Assembly: GCF_025165815.1 (NCBI RefSeq)
Contig: NZ_JAFFZE010000014.1
Location: 62,001 to 126,000 of the forward strand
DNA from: Actinophytocola gossypii
GTDB lineage: Bacteria; Actinomycetota; Actinomycetes; Mycobacteriales; Pseudonocardiaceae
Reading direction: 5' to 3'
DNA: 64,000 bases
Below the pieces are notes generated by a model. The model was not told the DNA's origin. It made no database searches and was given only the letters and a program-made list of their open reading frames with translations. How positions within the stretch are numbered: the first letter of the stretch is position 1; each line of letters starts with the position of its first letter. Below, piece by piece: positions 9,679 through 17,654 of the stretch. The translations under genes and the position numbers were made by a program.

Positions 9679-10617
9679 TCACTTCAGCACGCCGGCGGTG
9701 AGACCGGCCTGCACCTGCTTCTGGAACAGGATGTAGACGATCAGCACCGGCAGCAGGGCGATCACCAGGCCGGCGAACAGCGCGGTCCAGTCGCCCCGGT
9801 AGCCCTGGCTGATCGCCAGTGCGGCGAGGCCCTGGGCCAGTACCTTCTTCTCCGGTTCGTTCATCAGCACGACCGGGAGGATGTACTGGTTCCAGTGGCC
9901 GAGCACGTTGAACAGGCCGATGCTGATCAGCCCCGGCTTGGCCATCGGCAGCATCACCCGGAAGAACAACCCGAAGTGCGAGCAGCCGTCCATGATCGCC
10001 GCCTCGGCGATCGAGGTGGGTTGGGTGCGGAAGAACGCGGTCAGGAAGAACACCGTGAACGGCATCGAGAACGCCACGTACACCAGCGCCAGCGACAGGT
10101 GGCTGTTCAGCCCGAGGAACTCGCCGAGCAGCGGCAGGTTCTGCAGGTTGCGCACCACGAAGAACAGCGGCACCAGGGCCAGGAACACCGGGAAGATCAT
10201 CCCGCCGACGAAGCCGAAGTACACCACCCGGTTGCCCGGGAAGTCGTACCTGGCCAGCACGTACGCGGCCATCGCGCCGAGCAGCATGGTCAGCGGCACC
10301 GAGATGGCCACCACGATCACGCTGTTCACGAAGTACTGACCGATGTTCGCCGTGCTCCACGCGCGGGCGAAGTTGTCGAACCGCAGGGTCTCCGGCAGGC
10401 CCCACGGGTCGGACAGGAACTCGGTGTTCGTCTTGAACGACGAGATGATCGCCCACAGCAGCGGGAGCGTGGTGATCAGCGCCCAGACCAGCATGAACCC
10501 GCCGTTGAGCAGGTTCAGCGCCCCGGCCCCCGCGCCGACGCCTGGACCGCGGCGTGGGGACGCCGGCTCGGCGGGCGGCGCGGGCGGCGGGGGGTGGTCG
10601 ACGGATGTGGTGGTCAA
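9679..10617 (-). CDS. ngcG: Carbohydrate ABC transporter permease, NgcG-type
   Basis: 312-residue inner-membrane permease of the MalG type: six predicted transmembrane helices and the EAA loop (EAAIMDGCSHFGLFFRVMLP) that docks on the ATPase. The first ~30 residues are Pro/Ala rich. It is the third gene of the importer, after ngcE and ngcF. Its probable TTG start (10617) immediately follows the ngcF TAG in the same frame, so read-through or reinitiation would join the two permeases. No ATPase gene follows, which fits actinobacterial sugar importers that share the MsiK ATPase from elsewhere. The symbol rests on the partner binding protein. Confidence 0.88.
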   Translation of the reverse strand: MTTTSVDHPPPPAPPAEPASPRRGPGVGAGAGALNLLNGGFMLVWALITTLPLLWAIISSFKTNTEFLSDPWGLPETLRFDNFARAWSTANIGQYFVNSVIVVAISVPLTMLLGAMAAYVLARYDFPGNRVVYFGFVGGMIFPVFLALVPLFFVVRNLQNLPLLGEFLGLNSHLSLALVYVAFSMPFTVFFLTAFFRTQPTSIAEAAIMDGCSHFGLFFRVMLPMAKPGLISIGLFNVLGHWNQYILPVVLMNEPEKKVLAQGLAALAISQGYRGDWTALFAGLVIALLPVLIVYILFQKQVQAGLTAGVLK

Positions 10618-11607
10618 CTAGAGCTCCACTCGCTCGCGTCGGGCGGCCCGCATGAACAGCACCGAGATGATCAGGGTCAGGACGAGCAGCACGACCCCGA
10701 TCGCCGAGGCGTAGCCGAACCGGTAGCTGTTGAACGCGCTGCGGTACAGCGCGACACCGAGCACGTCACCCGCGCGGGACGGCCCGCCGCTGATGCCGAG
10801 CATGATGTGCACCAGCGCGAAGCCGTCCATCGCCTGGATGGCCATGTACACCCAGCCGACCTGCACGGTGTCCCACACCAGCGGCAGCGTCACGTGCCGG
10901 AACGTGGTGAACCGGCTGGAGCCGTCCAGCAGCGCGGCCTCGTAGATGTCCTTCGGGATCGACTGCATCGCCGCGGAGAACAGCACCACGTAGAAGCCCA
11001 CGAACGCCCAGATCATCACCACGACGACGCACCAGAACGCGAACCGCGGGTCGCCGAGCCACGGCTGGGTCAGCCCGTCGAGGCCGACGAGGCCCAGCAG
11101 GCCGTTGAAGATCCCGCCGGCCTCGGTCGGCGCGAAGACGTACTTGAACAGCACGCCGATGACCGCCATCGACAGCACCAGCGGGAAGAAGTACACGACC
11201 CGGTACACCTTCGACCCGCGGACACCCTCGATGCCGGACTTCCCGCGCCGGCCCACGTTGATCATCGAGGCGAAGAACAGCCCGAGCGCCAGCGTCACCA
11301 CCGGCACCACGAGCATCAGGATCACGTTGTTCTTGAGCGCGACCCAGAACTGGTCGTCCTCGAACAGCCGCACGTAGTTGTCGAACCCGACGAACGTCTG
11401 GCTGGCGGTCAGGCCGGACCAGTCGGTCAGCGAGATGTAGATCGCCTGCACGTAGGGCGAGAGGACGAACAGGCCGTAGATCACGACCGGCACCGCGAGG
11501 AAGGCCAGCACGAAGCCGACCTTCCCGTGCTGCAGCGCCGGTCCCGGCTTCGGCCTCCGGGGGGCGCCCCGCGCCTCGGCGCGCGGGGCGACGTCGATCA
11601 CCGACAA
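10618..11607 (-). CDS. ngcF: Carbohydrate ABC transporter permease, NgcF-type
   Basis: 329-residue MalF-type permease with an N-terminal cytoplasmic tail of about 30 residues, six transmembrane helices and the EAA motif (YEAALLDGSSRFTTFRHVTLP). With NgcG it forms the membrane channel of an importer for N-acetylglucosamine and/or diacetylchitobiose; the substrate is inferred from NgcE. The likely start is TTG at 11607, with GGAG six bases upstream; GTG at 11601 is a possible alternative. It lies 13 bp after ngcE and abuts ngcG, so the three genes form one transcription unit. Confidence 0.88.
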   Translation of the reverse strand: MSVIDVAPRAEARGAPRRPKPGPALQHGKVGFVLAFLAVPVVIYGLFVLSPYVQAIYISLTDWSGLTASQTFVGFDNYVRLFEDDQFWVALKNNVILMLVVPVVTLALGLFFASMINVGRRGKSGIEGVRGSKVYRVVYFFPLVLSMAVIGVLFKYVFAPTEAGGIFNGLLGLVGLDGLTQPWLGDPRFAFWCVVVVMIWAFVGFYVVLFSAAMQSIPKDIYEAALLDGSSRFTTFRHVTLPLVWDTVQVGWVYMAIQAMDGFALVHIMLGISGGPSRAGDVLGVALYRSAFNSYRFGYASAIGVVLLVLTLIISVLFMRAARRERVEL

Positions 11608-11620
11608 CGAGCTCTCCGGA

Positions 11621-13042
11621 TCAGCGGGTGTACTTGGTGATGGAGTCGTCCTCGCGGACCTTCTTGGCCTCCGCCTCGCAGCCCGCGACCCACTCGTCCA
11701 CCGAGATCCGGCCGGCCATCAGCTCGCCGGTGTGGGAGTTGATCCCCGGGTTCTCCATGTCCTTGTACCACGTCGGGTACATCCAGGTGAGCACGTCGTC
11801 CCCGGCCGCCTGCAGGCCCTGCTGGGCGGAGGTGAGGCCGCGCGGCAGCTCGACGCCGTCGGCCGCGCCCTTGACCACGGTGAGGCTGGAGACCTTCTCG
11901 GTGAAGCCGCGGGCGCCCTCCTGGGAGAGCATGATCCGCATGTACTCCAGGCCGCCGCGCGGGTTCTTGGCCTGCGCCGGCACGATGTAGGGCTCGCCGG
12001 CCTGTGCCCGCACGGTCTCCGCCGACATCGCGGAGTCCTGGGACAGCAGCGGCTCCGGCATGAACGCGATCTCGAAGCCCTCCGGGGTCACGTCGGCCTG
12101 CTCGCTCTCCAGCCACGACCCGCACGGCACGAACGCCGCCTTGCCCTCGCTCCACGCGCCCTGCGCCTGGATGTGGTCCATGCCGACGGTGCCGTCGAGG
12201 ATGAACCCGCTCTTCTGCAGGCCGGCCAGGGCGTTGGCGGACTCCTTGACCGCCTCGTGGCCCCACGCGCCCGGCTCGAGGTTGTCGATCGCGGTCAGGA
12301 CCTCGGGGCCGCCCAGCTTGGCGGCCATGGTCAGCAGCGGCCAGTTCATGTACCGCGCGTGCACGCCCTGGTAGGTCCACGGGGCGATGCCGGCCTTCTT
12401 GATCTCGCCGCAGAGGGCGGTCATCTCGTCCCAGGTGGTGGGCGTGGTCCAGCCGTGCTCGTCGAAGAGGGTCTTGTTGTACCAGAGGCCGTAGACGGTC
12501 AGCGCCATGTGCATGACGTACGGGGCGTCGCCGAAGACGCCGGACTCGACCGCGCCCGGCACGAGCGTGTCGCGGACCTTGACGTTCGGGTCGTCCCAGC
12601 TGGGGGCGTCGTAGAGGTCGGTGAGGTCGTACAGCTGCTTGTCGGAGACCAGCTGGCCGAGCGGGATCTGACCGTCGCCGGAGTCGTTGACGAAGTCCGG
12701 TGGGTTGCCGGCGACGAAGCGGGACTGCAGCGCGCCCGCGATGTCGACCTCGGCGTTGTGGTCGATCTTGGCGTTCGGGTACTTCTTCTTGAACATCGGC
12801 TGGTGCACGTCGGTGGCGTAGGCGTCACCGAAGCCGCCGTTGAAGATGTAGATCTCGAGCGTGGAGTCGGTCGGCACGCCGAGCGGGTTGTCGTCGGTGG
12901 CCTCGCCCTCCGTCTGCTCCTGCCCACCCCCCGAGGTGGCACAGCCGGCCAGCACGGTCGAGCCCGGCAGCACCAGGGCGCCGGTGGCGAGTGCGCCGCG
13001 CAGGAAGTTTCTCCTGCTCCACTCACTCGAAATCTTGGTCAT
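11621..13042 (-). CDS. ngcE: N-acetylglucosamine/chitobiose ABC transporter binding lipoprotein NgcE
   Basis: 473-residue extracellular solute-binding lipoprotein. The signal has twin arginines (SRRNFLRGALATG, R10-R11) and a lipobox LAGC with the lipidated Cys near 34, so it is probably exported by Tat and anchored to the membrane. The body (TLEIYIFNGGFGDAYATDVH, PPDFVNDSGDGQIPLGQL, YQGVHARYMNWPLL) resembles the NgcE family that binds GlcNAc and chitobiose. ATG at 13042 has a GAGGAGCGG ribosome site. A DasR-type operator lies 84-99 bp upstream. What it truly binds must be measured; family assignment is firmer than ligand. Confidence 0.88.
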   Translation of the reverse strand: MTKISSEWSRRNFLRGALATGALVLPGSTVLAGCATSGGGQEQTEGEATDDNPLGVPTDSTLEIYIFNGGFGDAYATDVHQPMFKKKYPNAKIDHNAEVDIAGALQSRFVAGNPPDFVNDSGDGQIPLGQLVSDKQLYDLTDLYDAPSWDDPNVKVRDTLVPGAVESGVFGDAPYVMHMALTVYGLWYNKTLFDEHGWTTPTTWDEMTALCGEIKKAGIAPWTYQGVHARYMNWPLLTMAAKLGGPEVLTAIDNLEPGAWGHEAVKESANALAGLQKSGFILDGTVGMDHIQAQGAWSEGKAAFVPCGSWLESEQADVTPEGFEIAFMPEPLLSQDSAMSAETVRAQAGEPYIVPAQAKNPRGGLEYMRIMLSQEGARGFTEKVSSLTVVKGAADGVELPRGLTSAQQGLQAAGDDVLTWMYPTWYKDMENPGINSHTGELMAGRISVDEWVAGCEAEAKKVREDDSITKYTR

Positions 13043-13125
13043 GCTCCGCTCCTCGTTCCTCGCGGTCAACGCTGGCCGCACCCGCTCCCCGCGGTGCGGG
13101 TGGCACGTGGGGCACACAGTATCGC

Positions 13126-13141
13126 CTTGGTCTATACCTTC
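13126..13141. promoter_or_regulatory. Candidate DasR-responsive element (dre)
   Basis: The 16-bp site reads CTTGGTCTATACCTTC. Its core GGTCTATACC differs by one base from the perfect dre palindrome GGTCTAGACC bound by the GlcNAc-responsive GntR regulator DasR. It lies in the divergent region between ngcE (84 bp away) and anmK (93 bp away) and may overlap the spacer of a ngcE promoter (CTGAAG, 16 bp, TACTGT on the minus strand), as expected for repression. The match and position are seen; DasR control is inferred. Confidence 0.75.
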
Positions 13142-13233
13142 AGACGGGAATACTCAACCTTTACCGACATCGATTCGGTCAAGAACTAACGTGTCGCCTT
13201 GCACAGCCGCGTGCGCTGGCATAACCAGAGCAG

Positions 13234-14442
13234 GTGACAGATGCGGTGAACACCTGCCGGGTGATCGGGTTGCTGTCCGGGACGTCGATGGACGGCGTCG
13301 ACGTGGCGGTGGCCGAGCTGCGGCTGACCGGGGAGACCATCGACCTGCTGCCGTGCGGACACGCCGAGGTGCCGTTCCCCACCGGCCTGCGCGGGCGGCT
13401 GCTGGCCGCGCTGCCGCCGAGCGCCTGCACCGCCGAGGAGCTGTGCCGGCTGGACACCGAGGTCGGGCAGGCGTTCGCGGCCGCGGCGGCCGACGCGCTC
13501 AGCACGATCGCTGGCGGGCGGGCGGACCTGGTCGCCTCGCTCGGGCAGACGCTGTACCACTGGGTGGCGGACGGCCGGGCGCTCGGCACGCTCCAGGTGG
13601 GACAGCCGGCGTGGATCGCCGAGACGACCGGGTTGCCGGTGGTGGCCGACCTGCGGGCCCGTGACGTCGCGGCGGGCGGGCACGGCGCGCCGCTGGCGAG
13701 CGTGCTGGACCAGCTGTGGCTGCGCTCGCCGGAGGTGATCACGGCGGGGCTGAACATCGGCGGGATCGCCAACGTGACGGTGGTTCCGCAGGCCGGCCCG
13801 GCGGTGGCGTTCGACACCGGGCCGGGCAACGCGCTGCTGGACGCGGCCGCACGGATGATCTCCAACGGGGTCTGGCAGCTCGACGTGGACGGGGACCTCG
13901 CCGCGCAGGGCAGGGTCGACGAGGCGCTGCTCGACGTGCTGCTGGCCGACCCGTACTACGCGCTGCGATCGCCGAAGTCGACCGGCAAGGAGCACTTCCA
14001 CGGTGATTACCTGCGGGCCGCGCTCGCGAAGGTGGGGCACGTCAGCGGCCCCGACCTGCTGGCCACGCTGGTCGAGCTGACCGCCGCCACGATCGCCGAC
14101 GCCTGCCGCGCGCACGGGGTGACCAGGGTGGTGGCAGCGGGTGGCGGGGTGCGGAACCCGACCCTGATGGCCGCGCTGCGCCGGCGCCTGGCCGAGGTGC
14201 CGGTCGAGACCAGCGACGAGCTCGGCCTGCCGGCGGCGGGCAAGGAGGCCTATCTGACCGCGCTGCTCGGCTTCCTGACCTGGCAGGGTGTGCCGGCGAA
14301 CGAGCCGCACGCGACGGGCGCGGCCGGGCCTCGGCTGCTCGGTTCGGTCACCCCCGGCCGCGTGCCGCTGCGCCTGCCGGAACCGACCACGACCACCGTC
14401 ACCCGGCTGCGGGTGACCCAACCGGCGATCAGCGGGAGGTAG
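13234..14442 (+). CDS. anmK: Anhydro-N-acetylmuramic acid kinase
   Basis: Converts 1,6-anhydro-MurNAc plus ATP to MurNAc-6-phosphate, recycling peptidoglycan fragments in the cytosol. 402 residues with the ASKHA-fold nucleotide motifs: VIGLLSGTSMDGVDVAV near the N-terminus, ASLGQTLYH, the LNIGGIANVTV and AFDTGPGNALLDA segments, and the late VAAGGGVRNPTL. The catalytic Asp is expected in MDGVD or DTGPGN. Start GTG at 13234; the ribosome site is weak. It is followed 2 bp later by a symporter gene and is divergent from ngcE across a dre site. The etherase that would complete the pathway (MurQ) is not in this window. Confidence 0.95.
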   Translation: MTDAVNTCRVIGLLSGTSMDGVDVAVAELRLTGETIDLLPCGHAEVPFPTGLRGRLLAALPPSACTAEELCRLDTEVGQAFAAAAADALSTIAGGRADLVASLGQTLYHWVADGRALGTLQVGQPAWIAETTGLPVVADLRARDVAAGGHGAPLASVLDQLWLRSPEVITAGLNIGGIANVTVVPQAGPAVAFDTGPGNALLDAAARMISNGVWQLDVDGDLAAQGRVDEALLDVLLADPYYALRSPKSTGKEHFHGDYLRAALAKVGHVSGPDLLATLVELTAATIADACRAHGVTRVVAAGGGVRNPTLMAALRRRLAEVPVETSDELGLPAAGKEAYLTALLGFLTWQGVPANEPHATGAAGPRLLGSVTPGRVPLRLPEPTTTTVTRLRVTQPAISGR

Positions 14443-14444
14443 GC

Positions 14445-16034
14445 GTGCGCGCCCTCGACGTCGCGATCATCGTGCTGTTCCTGGTGGGGATGCCGCTGCT
14501 CGGCGTCCTGCTGGGCGGGCGGCAGAAGTCGGCGACCGACTACTTCGTGTCCGAGCGCCGGATCCCGTGGTGGGTGGTGTGCGTGTCGGTGGTGTCGGCG
14601 GAGACGTCGACGCTGACCGTGCTGTCGGTGCCGGTGGTGTCCTACCTGGCGCCGCCGGAGGCCGGGGGGATGACGTACCTGACGCTCGCGTTCGGGTACA
14701 TCGTCGGGCGGATCGTGGTGTCGTTCGTGCTGCTGCCGAAGTACGTGGCGGGCGAACTGGTGACCGCGTACGCGTTCCTTGGCCAGCGGTTCGGTGACGG
14801 GATGCGGGCGACCGCGTCGGTGACGTTCCAGTTCACCCGGCTGCTCGCGGACGGCATTCGGCTGTTCGCGACCGCGATCCCGATCAAGGTGGTGCTGGCG
14901 GCGTACGGGGTCGACGCGTCGTACTGGGCGATCGTGATCGTGCTGGGGATCGCGATGGTGTGCTACACGTTCGTCGGCGGGGTGCGCGCGGTCGTGTGGG
15001 TGGACGCGATCCAGATGCTCTGGTACGTCGTCGGCGGGATCGTCGTGGTGGTGGCGCTGGCCGGCGCGCTCCCCGACGGGTGGTTCGGCGACGCGATGTC
15101 CGCGAACAAGTTCCAGGTGTTCGACTTCTCGTCGAACGTGCTGACCGGGAGCTTTCCGTTCGTCGCGGCGTTCTTCGGCGGCGCACTGCTGGCGATGGCC
15201 TCGCACGGGGTGGACCAGCTGATCGTGCAGCGGCTGATGTCCACGCGGGACGTGCGGGCGGCGCGGAAGGCACTGATCACGAGCGGGTTCGTGGTGACGC
15301 TGCAGTTCGCGTTCTTCCTGGTCATCGGCGTGATGATGTGGGCGTTCTACGCGGCCGCGGTGCCGACGGACCCGGTGTCGGCCGGTGGGCTGGGGCTGGG
15401 CAACAACGACGAGCTGTTCGCGAACTTCATCGTCACCGAGCTGCCGTCCGGACTGTCGGGCTTCGTGATCGCGGGCATCCTCGCGGCCGCGCTGTCGTCG
15501 TCGCTGGGCGCACTGGCCTCGGCGACGGTGACGGACGTGTACGAACGGGTGTCCCGCCGCACGCTGACCGAGCTGGAGCGACTGCGGTTGGGTCGCGTGT
15601 GGACGGTGGTCTGGGCGGGGCTGCTGATCGTGTGCGCCGGCCTGTTCGCGACCGGCAACCGGACCGCGGCGGATCCGATCGTGGTGCAGGCGTTGGGGAT
15701 CACCGGGTACACGTACGGGGCACTGCTCGGCGCGTTCCTGCTGGGCCTGATGATCCGCCGCGCGAACCAGACGGACGCGATCGTCGCGTTCGCCGCCACG
15801 GTCGCGGTGATGACGTTCGTGATCCTCGGGGTGAAGTTCGTCGGGCCGTCGGCGGAGGTCAGGATCGACTTCTCCCCCGCCGCCCCGGCGGAGGGCGTGC
15901 GCACCCTGGTCGCGTGGTGGTACACCCCGCTCGGCGTCGCCGTGACCCTGCTCGTCGGCGGCCTGCTGTCCCTGCGCCACCGCGATCGCCCCACACCCGG
16001 ACCGGTGAAGCAGGTCGACGCCGAGACGGCGTGA
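14445..16034 (+). CDS. Sodium:solute symporter
   Basis: 529-residue SSS-family (LeuT-fold) transporter with about 13 hydrophobic helices. The first segment (ALDVAIIVLFLVGMPLLGVLLG, interrupted here only for description) leads into the family hallmark TDYFVSERRIPWW, followed by VVSAETSTLTVLSVP and a YTFVGGVRAVVWVDAIQ loop. It should import an organic solute with Na+. Start GTG at 14445 is preceded by GGGAGG overlapping the anmK stop, so the two genes are translationally linked; a cell-wall sugar such as anhydro-MurNAc or a related amino sugar is therefore the best-guess substrate. That substrate is inference, as the family also moves sugars, sialic acid, proline and others. Confidence 0.88.
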   Translation: MRALDVAIIVLFLVGMPLLGVLLGGRQKSATDYFVSERRIPWWVVCVSVVSAETSTLTVLSVPVVSYLAPPEAGGMTYLTLAFGYIVGRIVVSFVLLPKYVAGELVTAYAFLGQRFGDGMRATASVTFQFTRLLADGIRLFATAIPIKVVLAAYGVDASYWAIVIVLGIAMVCYTFVGGVRAVVWVDAIQMLWYVVGGIVVVVALAGALPDGWFGDAMSANKFQVFDFSSNVLTGSFPFVAAFFGGALLAMASHGVDQLIVQRLMSTRDVRAARKALITSGFVVTLQFAFFLVIGVMMWAFYAAAVPTDPVSAGGLGLGNNDELFANFIVTELPSGLSGFVIAGILAAALSSSLGALASATVTDVYERVSRRTLTELERLRLGRVWTVVWAGLLIVCAGLFATGNRTAADPIVVQALGITGYTYGALLGAFLLGLMIRRANQTDAIVAFAATVAVMTFVILGVKFVGPSAEVRIDFSPAAPAEGVRTLVAWWYTPLGVAVTLLVGGLLSLRHRDRPTPGPVKQVDAETA

Positions 16035-16054
16035 CCCAACGGAAAGGAACGTCG

Positions 16055-16366
16055 ATGACAGTCCGCGGGACTCTCGCCGCGACGGCCACGGTGGCCGCGA
16101 CGGCACTGCTCGCCCCATCGGCCGCGGCCGACCCGGTGGTGCCGGAGCACGCGATCATCGTCTGCCAGAGCGCCACCATGTACACCAACTACGACAGCGC
16201 GTCGGGCCCGGTCGGCCCCAAGCGCGTGCTCGGCCACGGGAACAAGGTCGGCCACACGCGCGGCGCGCACCCCGTCTACAACGGCTGGGCCGCCATGTTC
16301 GACTTCGGCCCCAACGACTGGGGCTTCGTGCGCTACGAGTGCCTCGGCGGCTGGGGTTCCTGGTGA
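16055..16366 (+). CDS. Small secreted protein, SH3-like
   Basis: 103 residues with a Sec signal peptide (MTVRGTLAATATVAATALL, cleaved near SAAA-DP). The mature ~75 residues contain two cysteines (ICQS.. and YECL) and aromatic residues in an order (VYNGWAAMFDFGPNDWGFVRYECL) that recalls bacterial SH3 modules bound to peptidoglycan. A GGAAAGGAAC ribosome site precedes ATG 16055, 20 bp after the symporter stop, so it may be read with anmK. No precise family was recognised. It forms a pair with the next gene, which has a similar layout. Confidence 0.75.
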   Translation: MTVRGTLAATATVAATALLAPSAAADPVVPEHAIIVCQSATMYTNYDSASGPVGPKRVLGHGNKVGHTRGAHPVYNGWAAMFDFGPNDWGFVRYECLGGWGSW

Positions 16367-16395
16367 CCGCTCCCCCTACCGAAAGGAACAAGAGG

Positions 16396-16671
16396 ATGAC
16401 CCACCGACTCCCCGTTGTCCTGTCCGCCGCCGCGCTGGCGCTGGTGGCGGCGGCGTCCCCCGCATCGGCCGACAACGGCACCGTCGGCGAGCGCGAGACC
16501 GTGTGCGCCGAGAGCCTGGCCGTGCGCACGGCACCGGTCGGCGCCTGGATGGGCACCCTCACCCACCCGCAGACCTTCCTCGTCAAGGAGGTCCGCGGCG
16601 ACTGGGTGTACGGCTTCGCCTACGGCCACGTCAACCGCAACGGGTGGGTGCAGAACGGCTGGTTCTGCTGA
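16396..16671 (+). CDS. Small secreted protein, SH3b-like
   Basis: 91 residues: signal peptide 1-25 (cleavage after ASPASA) and a compact mature domain with ETVCAESLAVRTAPVGAWMG, a TFLVKEVRGDWVYGFAYGHVN segment and NGWVQNGWFC. The 'V-R-x-x-P' turn followed by a W-rich end is typical of SH3b modules. Two cysteines probably form a disulphide joining the ends. ATG at 16396 follows an AAAGGAACAAGAGG ribosome site. It is likely co-transcribed with the preceding SH3-like gene. Cell-wall association is inferred; there is no catalytic motif. Confidence 0.75.
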   Translation: MTHRLPVVLSAAALALVAAASPASADNGTVGERETVCAESLAVRTAPVGAWMGTLTHPQTFLVKEVRGDWVYGFAYGHVNRNGWVQNGWFC

Positions 16672-16681
16672 GCGGTACCGA

Positions 16682-17614
16682 TCACGTCGGCAGGGGGGCC
16701 TCGGCGCGGTGGTAGCTGACCAGTTCGGTGCGGCAGGTGAAGCCCAGTGCGGTGAACATCCGCTCCGAGGCGTGGTTGTCGAGGTTGACCAGGGCGGCCG
16801 CGCGGTCCCGGGAGCCCGCGGCCGCCACCAGTTCGACCAGCAGGCGGCGGACCAGCGACCGGCCGGCGCCCAGGCCGCGGACCGGCTCGTCGACGCCGAC
16901 CACGTCGACGTAGTGCTCGCCCGCCTGGGCGTAGCCGGCGGCGTAGCCCAGCAGGCCGGCGCTGCCGAGCAGGACCACGACCGTGTGCCCGCTCGCTCCG
17001 GACACCAGGCGGGGGCCGGACGTGGGGGCGTTCGGGAAACACGTGTCGTGCAGGTGGGCCACGGCCGCGCGGACGGTCGGGTCGGCGGGGAGCGGGACGA
17101 CTCGGTCCTGGTCGGCGGCGTCGGTGAGCAGGGCGCGTAGGTCGGCGCCGGTGAGGGTGAGCAGGCGGGTCGTGCTGGCCGCCGGGATGTCGTGGCGGGT
17201 GGCGAAGTCGGCGAGCAGGCGGTTGCGGCGGTGGCCGAACAGGTCCAGCGCCGTCACGCCGGCGACCGAGGGCAGGTGCAGGGCGGCGTCGAGCAGGGTG
17301 TCGGCGGTCTGTTGCCAGAGTTGGCCGGCCGCGGGATGGTTCGCCGGCACGTCGACGTACGGGCCGTACAGGAACGCGCGCCGCTGCTCGTCCTCCACCT
17401 CGACGCTGAGCACGCCGCGCAGCCGGCCGTTGCGGTCCTCGACGACCACGGCCAGCTCCGTCCAGTCGGGGCCGAGGCCGGCCAGTTCCTCGGCCACCTC
17501 GGCCTCGGTCTCGCCGTGGAAGGCGATGTGGTGGGCCGGTTCCCGCTGCAGGCGCGCGACCAGCTCGATCACGGCCGGCAGGTCGGCCGGGGACGCGGTT
17601 CGTACTCGATACAC
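16682..17614 (-). CDS. GNAT-family N-acetyltransferase, two-domain
   Basis: 310 residues with two GNAT-like halves. The N-terminal half begins YRVRTASPADLPAVIELV, as many GNATs do, but has no clear acetyl-CoA loop. The C-terminal half has the binding signature GVDEPVRGLGAGRSLVRRLL followed by a NLDNHASERMFTALGF segment, the usual motif A and B. The acceptor (small molecule, peptide or protein) is not predictable. It is convergent with the SH3-like gene and lies 40 bp downstream of smc on the same strand. Double GNAT proteins of this kind are common in actinomycetes. Confidence 0.85.
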   Translation of the reverse strand: MYRVRTASPADLPAVIELVARLQREPAHHIAFHGETEAEVAEELAGLGPDWTELAVVVEDRNGRLRGVLSVEVEDEQRRAFLYGPYVDVPANHPAAGQLWQQTADTLLDAALHLPSVAGVTALDLFGHRRNRLLADFATRHDIPAASTTRLLTLTGADLRALLTDAADQDRVVPLPADPTVRAAVAHLHDTCFPNAPTSGPRLVSGASGHTVVVLLGSAGLLGYAAGYAQAGEHYVDVVGVDEPVRGLGAGRSLVRRLLVELVAAAGSRDRAAALVNLDNHASERMFTALGFTCRTELVSYHRAEAPLPT

Positions 17615-17654
17615 AGGCGAAGCTTGACCTGCGGACAGCCCGGACGCGACTGGT

